From NCBI GenBank assembly GCA_903935585.1, contig CAIZSE010000114.1:1-64000 (forward strand): a stretch of DNA of 64,000 bases. Reading direction: 5' to 3'. Shown here one piece after another: positions 27,991-36,875 of this stretch. Under the pieces are notes generated by a model, which saw only the letters and a program-made list of their open reading frames with translations, was not told where the DNA came from and did not search any database. Every line of letters begins with the position of its first letter. Position 1 is the stretch's first letter. The DNA comes from an uncultured Burkholderiales bacterium. Its GTDB lineage: Bacteria > Pseudomonadota > Gammaproteobacteria > Burkholderiales > Burkholderiaceae_C. Made by a program: the position numbers and the translations under genes.

Positions 27991-29412
27991 TTAAGTCTTC
28001 AAGGCCATCAACACCTCGTCGAGCATTTTCTTGGCGTCGCCAAACAGCATGCGGTTGTTGTCCTTGTAAAACAACGGGTTGTCCACGCCCGCATAGCCAC
28101 TGGCCATGGAACGTTTCATCACGATGCTGGTGCGGGCCTTCCAGACTTCAAGCACCGGCATGCCGGCGATCGGGCTGGTCGGGTCGTCTTGCGCGGCCGG
28201 GTTCACGATGTCGTTGGCACCGATGACGATGGCGACATCGGTGTCGGGGAAGTCGTCGTTGAGTTCGTCCATCTCGTACACGATGTCATAGGGCACCTTG
28301 GCCTCGGCCAACAAAACGTTCATGTGACCCGGCATCCGCCCGGCCACCGGGTGTATGCCAAAGCGAACGTTCACGCCTTTTTCGCGCAGGTATTTGGTGA
28401 TTTCAAACACCGTGTGCTGCGCCTGTGCCACAGCCATGCCGTAACCGGGCACCACGATCACATTTTTGGCATCGCGCAGCAACTCGGCGGTCTCAGCAGC
28501 CAAAATGGGGCTGACCTCACCAACCGGCTCCGCCGAGGCATCGCCAGCCGCTTTGGGCGCAGCAGCGGTGGTGCCAAAGCCACCTGCGATCACGCTGATG
28601 AAGCTGCGGTTCATGGCGTTGCACATGATGTAGGACAAAATCGCACCGCTGGAGCCGACCAGCGCACCGATCACGATCAGCAAATCGTTGGAGAGCATGA
28701 AGCCCGTGGCCGCTGCCGCCCAGCCCGAGTAGCTGTTGAGCATGGACACCACCACCGGCATGTCGGCGCCACCAATGGCCATGACCATGTGGATGCCGAA
28801 CAGCAAAGCGATGGCGGTCATGATGAACAAGGGCAACATGCCGTCTTGCACCGTGTGGGCGTTCATGAACTCACGGCCAAAGTAAACCACCGTGATCAAG
28901 CCCAACAGGTTGAGCCAATGGCGGCCGGGCAGCAACAAGGGGCTGCCCCCAATACGGCCAGACAACTTGCCAAACGCGGCCACCGAACCAGAGAAGGTCA
29001 CCGCGCCAATGAAGATGCCAATGTAGATTTCACCCGCATGGATGGCGTGCGCCGCGCTGTCCAGGTTTTTGGAAGCCTCAGGGTCCACATAGGTGGCATA
29101 GCCCACCAAAACTGCCGCCATGCCGACCATGCTGTGCATCAGCGCTACCAGCTCAGGCATTTGCGTCATCTGCACTTTGCGCGCAGCGTACAAACCAATG
29201 ACCGCGCCCACCAGCATGGCGCCGACGATCATGGGAATGCCCTCAGCGGTCACTTGGGGCCCGAACACCGTAGCCAGCACGGCCAAGCTCATGCCGATCA
29301 TGCCGTAGAGGTTGCCGCGCCGTGCGGTTTCCTGGTTGGACAAGCCGCCCAGACTGAGGATAAAGAGAATGGTCGCGCCAATGTAGGCGACCGTGGCCAA
29401 ACTTGAGGTCAT
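27991..29412 (-). CDS. pntB: NAD(P) transhydrogenase subunit beta
   Basis: This is the membrane subunit of proton-translocating transhydrogenase, which moves hydride from NADH to NADP+ using the proton gradient. The 473-residue protein has about nine hydrophobic helices followed by the NADP(H)-binding domain III with [38 protein letters not shown] and the conserved [18 protein letters not shown]. It is separated from pntA by 100 bases that contain a duplicated REP-like element, unusual for a pair normally only a few bases apart. Confidence 0.96.
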   Translation of the reverse strand: MTSSLATVAYIGATILFILSLGGLSNQETARRGNLYGMIGMSLAVLATVFGPQVTAEGIPMIVGAMLVGAVIGLYAARKVQMTQMPELVALMHSMVGMAAVLVGYATYVDPEASKNLDSAAHAIHAGEIYIGIFIGAVTFSGSVAAFGKLSGRIGGSPLLLPGRHWLNLLGLITVVYFGREFMNAHTVQDGMLPLFIMTAIALLFGIHMVMAIGGADMPVVVSMLNSYSGWAAAATGFMLSNDLLIVIGALVGSSGAILSYIMCNAMNRSFISVIAGGFGTTAAAPKAAGDASAEPVGEVSPILAAETAELLRDAKNVIVVPGYGMAVAQAQHTVFEITKYLREKGVNVRFGIHPVAGRMPGHMNVLLAEAKVPYDIVYEMDELNDDFPDTDVAIVIGANDIVNPAAQDDPTSPIAGMPVLEVWKARTSIVMKRSMASGYAGVDNPLFYKDNNRMLFGDAKKMLDEVLMALKT

Positions 29413-29430
29413 AACTGTCTCATTTCTTAA

Positions 29431-29513
29431 TCGGCTGGGGACCGCGCTGAAGATCTGTCCCCAAAGTCATCTTTCGGTTGAGGACAGAGCTAAAGATCTG
29501 TCCCCAAAGTCAT
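29431..29513. repeat. Tandem pair of REP-like elements between pntA and pntB
   Basis: Two copies of a 40-base unit, 29431-29470 and 29474-29513, differ at five positions and share a perfect 21-base core beginning AAGATCTGTCCCCAAAG. Each unit can fold back: copy 2 as GAGGACAGA/TCTGTCCCC, copy 1 as GGGGAC/GTCCCC. The second copy ends on the pntA stop codon. The form resembles REP sequences mobilised by IS200-like (RAYT) transposases; no such transposase gene is in the window. Confidence 0.75.
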
Positions 29514-31087
29514 TATTTTCGGAACATGGCCAGCATGCGCTGGGTGACGGCAAAACCACCAAACATGTTGATGGCTGTCAGCACCAGTGCCAAAGCGGCC
29601 AGGATGCCAATCAGGGTGTTGGGCCGACTGGCCGCGTTGGCCATGGGCGAGATCTGCACCAGCGCACCGATGGCTATGATGGAGCTGATCGCGTTGGTCA
29701 CGCTCATGAGCGGGGTGTGCAGTGCGGGCTTGACGTTCCAAACCACCATGTAGCCCACAAAACAGGCCAACACAAACACCGTCAGGTGCGACAAGAACGC
29801 AGCAGGTGCGTAAGCCCCCACCAGCGCCAGCAGCACAGCGGCCACCGCTGCCACGATGAGCAACTGGCCCACGGGCATGGGGCCCGAAGGCTCGCCGTGG
29901 CCATGGCCTTTTTTCGCAGCCACAGCGGCAGCAGGCTTGGGTGCAGGTTTGGGGGCCACCACCAGCGGGGGCGCAGGCCAGGTGATTTCGCCGTCCTTGA
30001 TCACTGTGAGGCCGCGAATGGCGTCGTCCTGCATGTTGACATCAATCACGCCATCTTTGGTCTTGCACAGCTCTTCGGTCAGGCGGAACAGGTTGGTGCT
30101 GTACAGCGTGGAGGACTGGCGCGCCATGCGAGAGACCAGGTCGGTGTAGCCGACGATGGTCACGCCATGCTTGACCACCGACTTGCCCGGCTCGGTCAGT
30201 TCGCAGTTGCCGCCTTGCTCTGCGGCCATGTCAATGATCACGCTGCCGGGCTTCATGCTTTTCACCATCTCTGCGGTGATCAGCTTGGGTGCGGGTTTGC
30301 CGGGAATCAGCGCGGTGGTGATGATGATGTCCACCTCGCGGGCTTGGCTGGCATACATCTCGCGCTGTGCCGCCTGAAAGCCTTCGCTCATGACTTTGGC
30401 GTAACCGCCACCGCCCGAGCCTTCTTCTTCATAGTCGACCTTGACGAATTCGCCGCCCAGCGAGACCACCTGGTCAGCCACTTCGGCACGGGTGTCGTTG
30501 GCGCGCACGATGGCGCCCAGGCTCGCGGCCGCGCCAATCGCGGCCAAACCGGCCACGCCGGCACCGGCGATGAACACTTTGGCCGGTGGCACCTTGCCTG
30601 CAGCCGTGATCTGGCCGTTGAAGAAACGGCCAAACGCATTGGCCGCCTCCACCACGGCGCGGTAACCGCTGACGCCAGCCATCGAGGTCAGCGCATCCAT
30701 CTTCTGGGCGCGGCTGAGGGTGCGCGGCAACGCGTCGATCGACAGCGCCGTGACCTTTTTGGCCGCCAGCTGCTGCATCAAATCGGGGTTTTGGGCCGGC
30801 CACAGAAAGCCGATCAGCGTTTGCCCTGCACGCATCAGCACCACTTCTTCAGGGGCTGGGGCACGCACTTTAAACACGATGTCGCTGCCGCTCCACAGGT
30901 CGGCCGCACTGGGCGCAATCGATGCCCCGGCTTCCACATACGCCTCGTCGGACAGGTCGGCAAGCTCGCCAGCACCGCGCTCCACCACGACGTCAAAACC
31001 AAGTTTGACCAATTTGGTCACCACATCGGGCACGGTGGCCACCCGTTTTTCACCGGGGAATATTTCTCGCGGCACGCCAATGCGCAT
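29513..31087 (-). CDS. pntA: NAD(P) transhydrogenase subunit alpha
   Basis: Alpha subunit of the proton-translocating transhydrogenase, 524 residues, with the soluble NAD(H)-binding domain and the short membrane domain in one chain. The start MRIGVPREIFPGEKRVATVPDVV is diagnostic. The nucleotide-binding region is KVFIAGAGVAGLAAIGAAASLG, then a low-complexity Ala/Pro/Lys linker with GHGHGEPSG near residue 400, then three or four hydrophobic helices. A CAGGAGA ribosome-binding site precedes the ATG. First gene of the operon with pntB. Confidence 0.96.
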   Translation of the reverse strand: MRIGVPREIFPGEKRVATVPDVVTKLVKLGFDVVVERGAGELADLSDEAYVEAGASIAPSAADLWSGSDIVFKVRAPAPEEVVLMRAGQTLIGFLWPAQNPDLMQQLAAKKVTALSIDALPRTLSRAQKMDALTSMAGVSGYRAVVEAANAFGRFFNGQITAAGKVPPAKVFIAGAGVAGLAAIGAAASLGAIVRANDTRAEVADQVVSLGGEFVKVDYEEEGSGGGGYAKVMSEGFQAAQREMYASQAREVDIIITTALIPGKPAPKLITAEMVKSMKPGSVIIDMAAEQGGNCELTEPGKSVVKHGVTIVGYTDLVSRMARQSSTLYSTNLFRLTEELCKTKDGVIDVNMQDDAIRGLTVIKDGEITWPAPPLVVAPKPAPKPAAAVAAKKGHGHGEPSGPMPVGQLLIVAAVAAVLLALVGAYAPAAFLSHLTVFVLACFVGYMVVWNVKPALHTPLMSVTNAISSIIAIGALVQISPMANAASRPNTLIGILAALALVLTAINMFGGFAVTQRMLAMFRK

Positions 31088-31183
31088 GGTTTATCTCCTG
31101 AAAATTATGAAAACGCTGAACATGCCTATTGGAGCGCAAGTTAATCCTCAAAATATATACTGAAAGTTACACCCCCCCGCATG

Positions 31184-31197
31184 ACCCGGATCCGGGT
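31184..31197. promoter_or_regulatory. Perfect 14-base palindrome in the divergent pntA/nudJ promoter region
   Basis: ACCCGGATCCGGGT is fully self-complementary and lies 33 bases before the nudJ start and about 97 bases before pntA. An AT-rich stretch with TATACT and TATATT lies beside it. A role as operator for one or both genes is possible. Confidence 0.35.
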
Positions 31198-31230
31198 ATA
31201 CCCTGATGAAGTCCCACAGATAATCAGCCC

Positions 31231-31725
31231 ATGGACACACGCTGGAAACCCAATGTCACCGTGGCCGCCATCATCGAAAAGAATGGCCGCTACTTGTTGA
31301 TCGAAGAACACACCCAGGAAGGCTTGCGACTGAACAACCCGGCTGGACACCTGGACCCCGGTGAATCACCGGCCGCAGGCTGCGCACGCGAAGCGCTCGA
31401 AGAAACGGCCCACCCATTCACCCCCACCGCACTTGTTGGCATTTACCTGTCGCGCTTTCAGCGCCCCGCCACTGGCGAGGACATCACCTATGTGCGAATG
31501 GCTTTTTGCGGTGAAGTCGGTGCGTTGCAAACACATTTGAGCCTCGATGAAGGCATTGAGCGCACTCTGTGGATGACGCCTGAAGAAGTACGCGCCAGTG
31601 CTGCACGCCACCGCAGCCCACTCGTTTTGCAGTGCATTGAAGACCATCTGGCCGGACAACGCTTCCCTTTGCAAGTGATCTACACCGACCCGGCCGTCGC
31701 CGAATTGCCCCCCTTGCCCGAATGA
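31231..31725 (+). CDS. nudJ: Nudix hydrolase, NudJ-like phosphatase
   Basis: Nudix-superfamily pyrophosphatase of 164 residues. The Nudix box is GHLDPGESPAAGCAREALEETA (residues 39-60) in a NudJ-like context (MDTRWKPNVTVAAIIEKNGRYLLIEE). E. coli NudJ acts on nucleoside tri/diphosphates and hydroxymethylpyrimidine diphosphate and lies directly upstream of mnmA. The same order holds here, though a lytic transglycosylase gene on the opposite strand sits between them. Confidence 0.85.
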   Translation: MDTRWKPNVTVAAIIEKNGRYLLIEEHTQEGLRLNNPAGHLDPGESPAAGCAREALEETAHPFTPTALVGIYLSRFQRPATGEDITYVRMAFCGEVGALQTHLSLDEGIERTLWMTPEEVRASAARHRSPLVLQCIEDHLAGQRFPLQVIYTDPAVAELPPLPE

Positions 31726-31783
31726 CCCCGCTGCGGTCACGTTTGGGCAGCGACAGCGACGGCGGCCAAACAGCCCCTGAAAC

Positions 31784-32512
31784 TCACTGCACAGGCACCT
31801 TCTGGCCGGCCGCGACCAGGTCCAGCTGCGCCTGTTCCGCAAAGACTTTGGCCACATAGCCACCATCTTCGGACAAGGCATAACCGCCCAGATAGAACTT
31901 CAGACCCTCTTCCAAAGAGCCTCCGCGCAGTTTGACGGCGTCCGACAACACCGCCACCCCAACACGCAAATTGGCGATCGGGTCAAAGGCGGCAAGGCGT
32001 CCACCGTAAGCCTCGTAACGCTTTTCGTGAATCTCGGTCACCACCTGCATCAAGCCCTGAGCCCCTGCCTGACTTTGCACATAAGGATGAAAGTTCGACT
32101 CGATGGCCATGACGGCCAAAATGAAATGGGGTGACAGCTTGCTTTTTTTGGACAAGGCATGGGACTCGGCCACCAGGGCGGCCAGAGGCTCTGGGGCCAC
32201 CTTGTACTTGCGCCCCAGCCACTCGGCCACTGCGGCCTGAGAACGGGGTAAGTCCTGCAAACTCACGGCCGTTGCGCGCTCTGCCGTGTTTTCGGGCAAC
32301 CACCACAGCAAAACCTGCCTCTCACGCAGCCAATTGAACACTTCACCCTCTGTGGCGCGTAGCCATTGCGGGTTCAGCCACAAAGCCAGAACCAGGCTGG
32401 CCGCAGTCAGGCCCACCATGGCCAAACCACTGTGGGTGATGATGAACATCCCATGCGCGACGTCGCGCACGAGTGTTCTGAAGTGCTGGCACCAAATACA
32501 GTCTTGTTTCAT
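31784..32512 (-). CDS. Lytic transglycosylase (SLT domain)
   Basis: Membrane-anchored murein-cleaving enzyme of 242 residues. A single N-terminal helix (GLAMVGLTAASLVLALWL, about 29-46) precedes an SLT domain with the catalytic Glu138 in VMAIESNFHPYVQS, then AGAQGLMQVVTEIH and the C-terminal NLRVGVAVLSDAVKLRGG. The Tyr-rich FYLGGYALSEDGGYVAKV fits family 1 transglycosylases. It lies between nudJ and mnmA on the opposite strand, convergent with nudJ. Confidence 0.85.
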   Translation of the reverse strand: MKQDCIWCQHFRTLVRDVAHGMFIITHSGLAMVGLTAASLVLALWLNPQWLRATEGEVFNWLRERQVLLWWLPENTAERATAVSLQDLPRSQAAVAEWLGRKYKVAPEPLAALVAESHALSKKSKLSPHFILAVMAIESNFHPYVQSQAGAQGLMQVVTEIHEKRYEAYGGRLAAFDPIANLRVGVAVLSDAVKLRGGSLEEGLKFYLGGYALSEDGGYVAKVFAEQAQLDLVAAGQKVPVQ

Positions 32513-32585
32513 GAATATCGACCTGATCGCATTGTAAATTGACCGTCCTGGCAGACATCATGTGCCATCACGGGATAATTGCGGC

Positions 32586-33722
32586 ATGTCTCAACTCCAT
32601 CGCGTGGTCGTCGGCTTGTCCGGCGGCGTCGACTCCGCTGTCACCGCCTATTTGCTCAAGCAGCAGGGTTATGACGTCATTGGCATCTTCATGAAGAACT
32701 GGGAAGATGACGACGACAGCGAATACTGCTCTTCCAACGTCGACTTTGTCGATGCTGCAGCCGTGGCCGATGTGCTGGGCATTGAGATCGAGCATGTCAA
32801 TTTTGCGGCGGATTACAAAGATCGGGTTTTTTCGGAGTTTCTGCGTGAATACCAGGCCGGACGCACGCCCAACCCCGACATCCTGTGCAACGCCGAAATC
32901 AAGTTCAAGTCCTTCCTGGACCACGCGATGAGGCTGGGGGCTGAAAAAATCGCCACCGGACACTACGCCCGCGTGCGACTGAATGCGCAGACGGGTCGGC
33001 ACGAACTGCTCAAGGGCCTGGACCCGGGCAAAGACCAAAGCTATTTTTTGCATCGCCTGAACCAGGCGCAGTTGTCCAAAACACTGTTCCCGGTGGGCGA
33101 GTTGCACAAAACCGAAGTGCGGCGCATTGCCGAAGAAATCGGCCTGCCCAATGCCAAGAAAAAAGACTCCACCGGCATCTGCTTCATTGGCGAGCGCCCG
33201 TTCCGTGATTTTTTGAACCGCTACATCTCCAAAGAACCCGGGCCGATCAAGGACCCCGCAGGCCGGACCATAGGCCAACATGTGGGCCTGAGTTTTTACA
33301 CCCTGGGACAACGCCAGGGCCTGGGCATCGGTGGCATCAAGGCCAAGGGGGCTCAGCGTGGCGGTGGCGAACACACGCCCTGGTTTGTGGCCCGCAAGGA
33401 CCTCGAGAAAAACACCCTGTGGGTGGTGCAAGGCCACGAACACCCTTGGCTGCAATCACCCAGCCTGCAAGCCTTGGACGTCAGCTGGTGCGCGGGCATG
33501 GCACCCGAAGAAGGCCCCTATGCGGCCAAAACGCGTTACCGCCAGTCGGACGCACCCTGCACTTTGCACAAGCTGCAAATGGCCGATGGGCAACCGGGGT
33601 TTGAACTGGCCTTCAAAGAACCCCAGTGGGCTGTGACCCCCGGGCAAAGTGCCGTGGTCTACGACGGTGAGGTTTGTTTGGGTGGCGGGGTCATCTCTTC
33701 ATCGCCCACGCTCACCGGCTGA
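32586..33722 (+). CDS. mnmA: tRNA-specific 2-thiouridylase MnmA
   Basis: Catalyses 2-thiolation of U34 in tRNA-Lys, -Glu and -Gln. About 378 residues: PP-loop GLSGGVDS (residues 10-17), catalytic Cys101 in [12 protein letters not shown] and Cys199 in [12 protein letters not shown], matching the E. coli pair at 102 and 199. ATG 32586 ([14 protein letters not shown]) is preferred to the track start at 32562. It is convergent with the DUF3422 gene. Confidence 0.96.
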   Translation: MSQLHRVVVGLSGGVDSAVTAYLLKQQGYDVIGIFMKNWEDDDDSEYCSSNVDFVDAAAVADVLGIEIEHVNFAADYKDRVFSEFLREYQAGRTPNPDILCNAEIKFKSFLDHAMRLGAEKIATGHYARVRLNAQTGRHELLKGLDPGKDQSYFLHRLNQAQLSKTLFPVGELHKTEVRRIAEEIGLPNAKKKDSTGICFIGERPFRDFLNRYISKEPGPIKDPAGRTIGQHVGLSFYTLGQRQGLGIGGIKAKGAQRGGGEHTPWFVARKDLEKNTLWVVQGHEHPWLQSPSLQALDVSWCAGMAPEEGPYAAKTRYRQSDAPCTLHKLQMADGQPGFELAFKEPQWAVTPGQSAVVYDGEVCLGGGVISSSPTLTG

Positions 33723-33746
33723 CCAAAAGCTGCCAACGCCGGCAGG

Positions 33747-35081
33747 TCAATTCGCAGCGTCTTTCAGCTTGGCATGGATTTTTCGGCTCGTTCGCCACAC
33801 CAGCCAAAGCACCAAGGGCACCAGCAATCCGACCGCAACTTCAGGCTCAATGGGCACACCCGCAGCATGCATGGCCTTGGCGCCATACATCAGGAGGCTG
33901 ACCACATAGTAGGAAATCGCGGCAATCGACAGGCCTTCCACCGTGCTTTGCAGGCGCAGCTGCAAGGCTTGCCCCTTGGTGAGTTTTTCCAGCAAAACCT
34001 GGTTTTGCGCCTCGGTGGCAATGTCCACCCGGGTGCGCAACAAGGCACTGGTGCGGGAAACCCGCTCTGCCAGTGAGGCCAGGCGCTTTTCTGTGGCCAC
34101 CACCGTGGCCATGGCGGGAGACAAGCGGCGTTGCATGAACTCACCCAGCGTCTGGGTGCCCGAAATGGGCCGCTCACGCAACTCGGCCAGTCGCTGGCTC
34201 ACCAAGACGTCATAGGCCCGGGTGGCCGAAAACCGAAACCCATGTTCAGCGGTGGCCCGCTCAATCCTTGCCGCCAAAGACACCAGCAAATCGAGCAGCG
34301 CCTGATCGCTTTCACCTTTGCGTTCAAGCAGGCCGGTCATGTCGGCCAACTGTGATTCGGCGGCTGACAGCATGGGGGAAAGGCTTTTGGCCACGGGCAA
34401 GCCGCGCAAAGCCATCAGGCGGTAAGTCTCCATCTCCAGAAGGCGCTGCGAGATGCGGCCTGCCCTCGCGCCACTGGTGTCCTCGGGGGCCAGCACCAGC
34501 ATGCGCTCAAAGCCATCGGCCCCAATGCGGAAATGCGTCAGGATGCAGGAGTGCGGCAAGCCCTCGGTGGTGTTGCCCATGCGCGAGGCCAGCACCGCCC
34601 CCTCCCCTAACCAGGCCTGGGCTTTGGCGATCATGTCGGGTTGATTGATGTCGGCTTGCAACATGCCCAAATGAATGGCCGCAATGGTTTGCCCGGGCAA
34701 ACCACGCAACCAATCGGTACCGGTCACGACATGCGAGGACAACTCGGGCAACTCGGCGCCCCAGCCGGCATGCGCTGGCAAAGCCTGCACGATGGAATAA
34801 CGCGTGAACTCGGTGTGCCGCTCCCATTTCACGGTGAAGTGGTCACAACGCAAGCGCAAAAAGTTGCCCTGCAAGCTCTCCAGACTCAAGTCAGAATGGC
34901 CAGGCAGAAGGCGCAAATGCGCCCATTCCTGCTCCCTGGTGACCCCGTTATTGAGCACCGCCACGTACACGATCAAGGCTGGCAAGCGCACCCGGGCGGA
35001 GGGGCGTGCATGAACTTCGTTGTGCAATTCACGCCGCTGGGCGTCATCTTGCGGCAAAAAACGGGATGTGATTTCGTTCAT
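33747..35081 (-). CDS. DUF3422 family membrane protein
   Basis: Protein of 444 residues with the DUF3422 N-terminus RRELHNEVHARPSARVRLPA. The bulk is soluble with helical, partly coiled-coil character around residues 280-370 (RLASLAERVSRTSALLRTRVD). Two hydrophobic segments at the C-terminus (SIAAISYYVVSLLMYG; VAVGLLVPLVLWLVWRT) anchor it in the membrane. The function of the family is not established. No operon partner: both flanking gaps exceed 20 bases and the neighbours differ in theme. Confidence 0.85.
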   Translation of the reverse strand: MNEITSRFLPQDDAQRRELHNEVHARPSARVRLPALIVYVAVLNNGVTREQEWAHLRLLPGHSDLSLESLQGNFLRLRCDHFTVKWERHTEFTRYSIVQALPAHAGWGAELPELSSHVVTGTDWLRGLPGQTIAAIHLGMLQADINQPDMIAKAQAWLGEGAVLASRMGNTTEGLPHSCILTHFRIGADGFERMLVLAPEDTSGARAGRISQRLLEMETYRLMALRGLPVAKSLSPMLSAAESQLADMTGLLERKGESDQALLDLLVSLAARIERATAEHGFRFSATRAYDVLVSQRLAELRERPISGTQTLGEFMQRRLSPAMATVVATEKRLASLAERVSRTSALLRTRVDIATEAQNQVLLEKLTKGQALQLRLQSTVEGLSIAAISYYVVSLLMYGAKAMHAAGVPIEPEVAVGLLVPLVLWLVWRTSRKIHAKLKDAAN

Positions 35082-35235
35082 ACCAACATTTTGACCAGGT
35101 TATCGCGGACAGAACAGCCCCCAACAGCAGAAAATTTGCTTCGCGGGGGCATCCCTGACAAAGCATCAACAAGCTCAAGGCTCTGTCCTCATGAACACAA
35201 GAACATGAAAGAACAGGCTTTTCAGGCCCCCGCAC

Positions 35236-36237
35236 TCATGGCTGTGGCGGGGGTGAAGGCTGCTGTTCAGGCACCAACAAACGGCCATTTAGCAGCGCTC
35301 GCACAGTGGCCACCACCAGGCCACAGATCACGCTGCTGACAATAAGCAGCCAAACCAAGGCCAGTACATGAACCCAACCCTGAGCAGGTGCCAAGTGCAA
35401 GGACAAGGCAGCCGAAGCCGCCAAAGGGAATGACATGCCCCAATAGGGGATGCCGAAGGCCTGCGCCAGAATGCGTTTGAGCACCGTCAATGACACGAGC
35501 GTAAAAAACAGGGACACCCCCCAAAGCATGTGCACCAGCACATCGGGGGCACCCAGTTTTGCCCCCGACAAAGCCAGCAGTGAAGGCGGCGCCATGGCGA
35601 TGAAGGTAGCAGGCATCAAGCGGGGCGGCCACATGCCCACCATGCCAATGCGCACCAGCACCAGCACCAAAGCCACCGGCCACAACACCGTTGCAACGCC
35701 ATACTGGCCAGCGGCCCAAACCGGGTGTCCCAAAGCCGTGCCTGCCAAACCGGGCAGCACATTGCCCACCACGGGAATAAACAAGGCGGGGGTCATGCCC
35801 TGCCAAAAATCATTCGCCGTGAGGCCTGGTTGAAACCAGCGGCGAATGACCTCCACGGTTCCCAGGAGCAAGCCCACCGAACCCAGCATCCACAAAGCGT
35901 CAGCCCACGGGCTGTAACCGAAATGCACGACCCAAACCGTAGGAATCAAGACCCAAGACGAGGGCAGCGTGGCCACAAACACGTGGCGCATGGGATGGGT
36001 TGCATCGGCCAGAACGGCCGCAGGGAACCTGATCAAGCGCCACAGTTTGGCCACTGTCAGCGCCACGAAAACACCTCCGGCCAGCACACCCACGCCCCAC
36101 GACACCTGCACAGCCACTTGCCCCAAATGAGGCTCTGCCCGAAACCAAGCCAGCGACAAGCCACAAAGGCCCATGACCATGGCGAACCAAGCAAAGTTCA
36201 AATGCTGAAGGGATGAAGCAGGGCGACTTTCAATCAT
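35236..36237 (-). CDS. TDT family transporter (TehA/SLAC1-type)
   Basis: Membrane protein of about 333 residues with ten hydrophobic segments, of the tellurite-resistance/dicarboxylate transporter family. Typical stretches are SSLQHLNFAWFAMVMGLCGLSLAW at the N-terminus and GMSFPLAASAALSLHLA near the C-terminus. The ORF-track start at 36507 runs antiparallel logic into ssb and is spurious. Two ATGs compete: 36261 touches the T-run of the ssb terminator and has no ribosome-binding site, whereas 36237 (MIESRPASS) has GAAGGAAAA eight bases upstream and is chosen. Substrate unknown. Confidence 0.8.
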   Translation of the reverse strand: MIESRPASSLQHLNFAWFAMVMGLCGLSLAWFRAEPHLGQVAVQVSWGVGVLAGGVFVALTVAKLWRLIRFPAAVLADATHPMRHVFVATLPSSWVLIPTVWVVHFGYSPWADALWMLGSVGLLLGTVEVIRRWFQPGLTANDFWQGMTPALFIPVVGNVLPGLAGTALGHPVWAAGQYGVATVLWPVALVLVLVRIGMVGMWPPRLMPATFIAMAPPSLLALSGAKLGAPDVLVHMLWGVSLFFTLVSLTVLKRILAQAFGIPYWGMSFPLAASAALSLHLAPAQGWVHVLALVWLLIVSSVICGLVVATVRALLNGRLLVPEQQPSPPPQP

Positions 36238-36261
36238 GGTGCGGTTTTCCTTCGCAGACAT

Positions 36262-36290
36262 AAAAAAACCCGTGGCATGGACCACGGGTT
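36262..36290 (-). terminator. Intrinsic terminator downstream of ssb
   Basis: On the minus strand AACCCGTGG-tccatg-CCACGGGTT is a perfect 9-bp stem followed by a run of seven T residues. It lies 26 bases beyond the ssb stop and directly in front of the TDT carrier gene, so that gene needs read-through or its own promoter overlapping the hairpin. Confidence 0.85.
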
Positions 36291-36316
36291 TTGACGGCCA
36301 ACGGGCAAGCCCATTG

Positions 36317-36808
36317 TCAGAACGGGATGTCGTCGTCCATGTCGTCAAAGTTACTGGCAGCTGGCTTGGCGGCCGCAGCTGGGCGCTGCGCAGGCGCGGC
36401 AGCCGGACGGTCAGCGGCAGGCGCCTGACGCGGCGCATACCCGCCACCCTCTTCCGCAGGCCCACCCATGCCTTGGCGGCCGCCCAGCATCTGCATGGTT
36501 TCACCACGGATTTCGGTGGCGAATTTCTCGATGCCGTCCTTGTCGGTGTACTTGCGGGTGCGCAAGCTGCCTTCGACGTAGACCTGTGAGCCTTTTTTCA
36601 GGTATTGGCCTGCAATTTCGGCCAATTTGCCAAAAAAGCTGATGCGGTGCCACTCGGTGGCTTCTTTCATCTCGCCGGTCGCTTTGTCCTTGTAGCGGTC
36701 GGTGGTGGCCACATTGATGTTGCTGACCGCATCGCCCGAAGGCAGATAGCGGGTTTCAGGGTCGCGGCCCAAATTGCCGACGATGATGACTTTGTTGACG
36801 GATGCCAT
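36317..36808 (-). CDS. ssb: Single-stranded DNA-binding protein
   Basis: Essential ssDNA-binding tetramer for replication and repair. The 163-residue protein has the OB-fold ([51 protein letters not shown]), a flexible Ala/Pro/Gly-rich middle, and the acidic partner-binding tip DDMDDDIPF. It follows an MFS gene and uvrA in divergent order, an arrangement frequent in Burkholderiales. Confidence 0.98.
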   Translation of the reverse strand: MASVNKVIIVGNLGRDPETRYLPSGDAVSNINVATTDRYKDKATGEMKEATEWHRISFFGKLAEIAGQYLKKGSQVYVEGSLRTRKYTDKDGIEKFATEIRGETMQMLGGRQGMGGPAEEGGGYAPRQAPAADRPAAAPAQRPAAAAKPAASNFDDMDDDIPF

Positions 36809-36875
36809 GAAAACTCCTCGATGATGTGCGAATTATGAGGCCATTCCCCGGCCACTCTCTGCGCTTGGTCGGCCC

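Noticed and set aside
27916-31144. Two long plus-strand ORFs (496 and 583 codons)
   Set aside because: They are antisense shadows of pntB and pntA and show the same His-rich composition without motifs.
35044-35235. 63-codon minus-strand ORF between the TDT carrier and DUF3422 genes
   Set aside because: It overlaps the DUF3422 start in another frame, has no ribosome-binding site or recognisable domain; the 154-base gap otherwise shows only weak hairpins.
35236-36237. Tellurite-resistance gene tehA
   Set aside because: Only family membership (TDT/SLAC1) is supported; no tehB methyltransferase or other tellurite genes are near.
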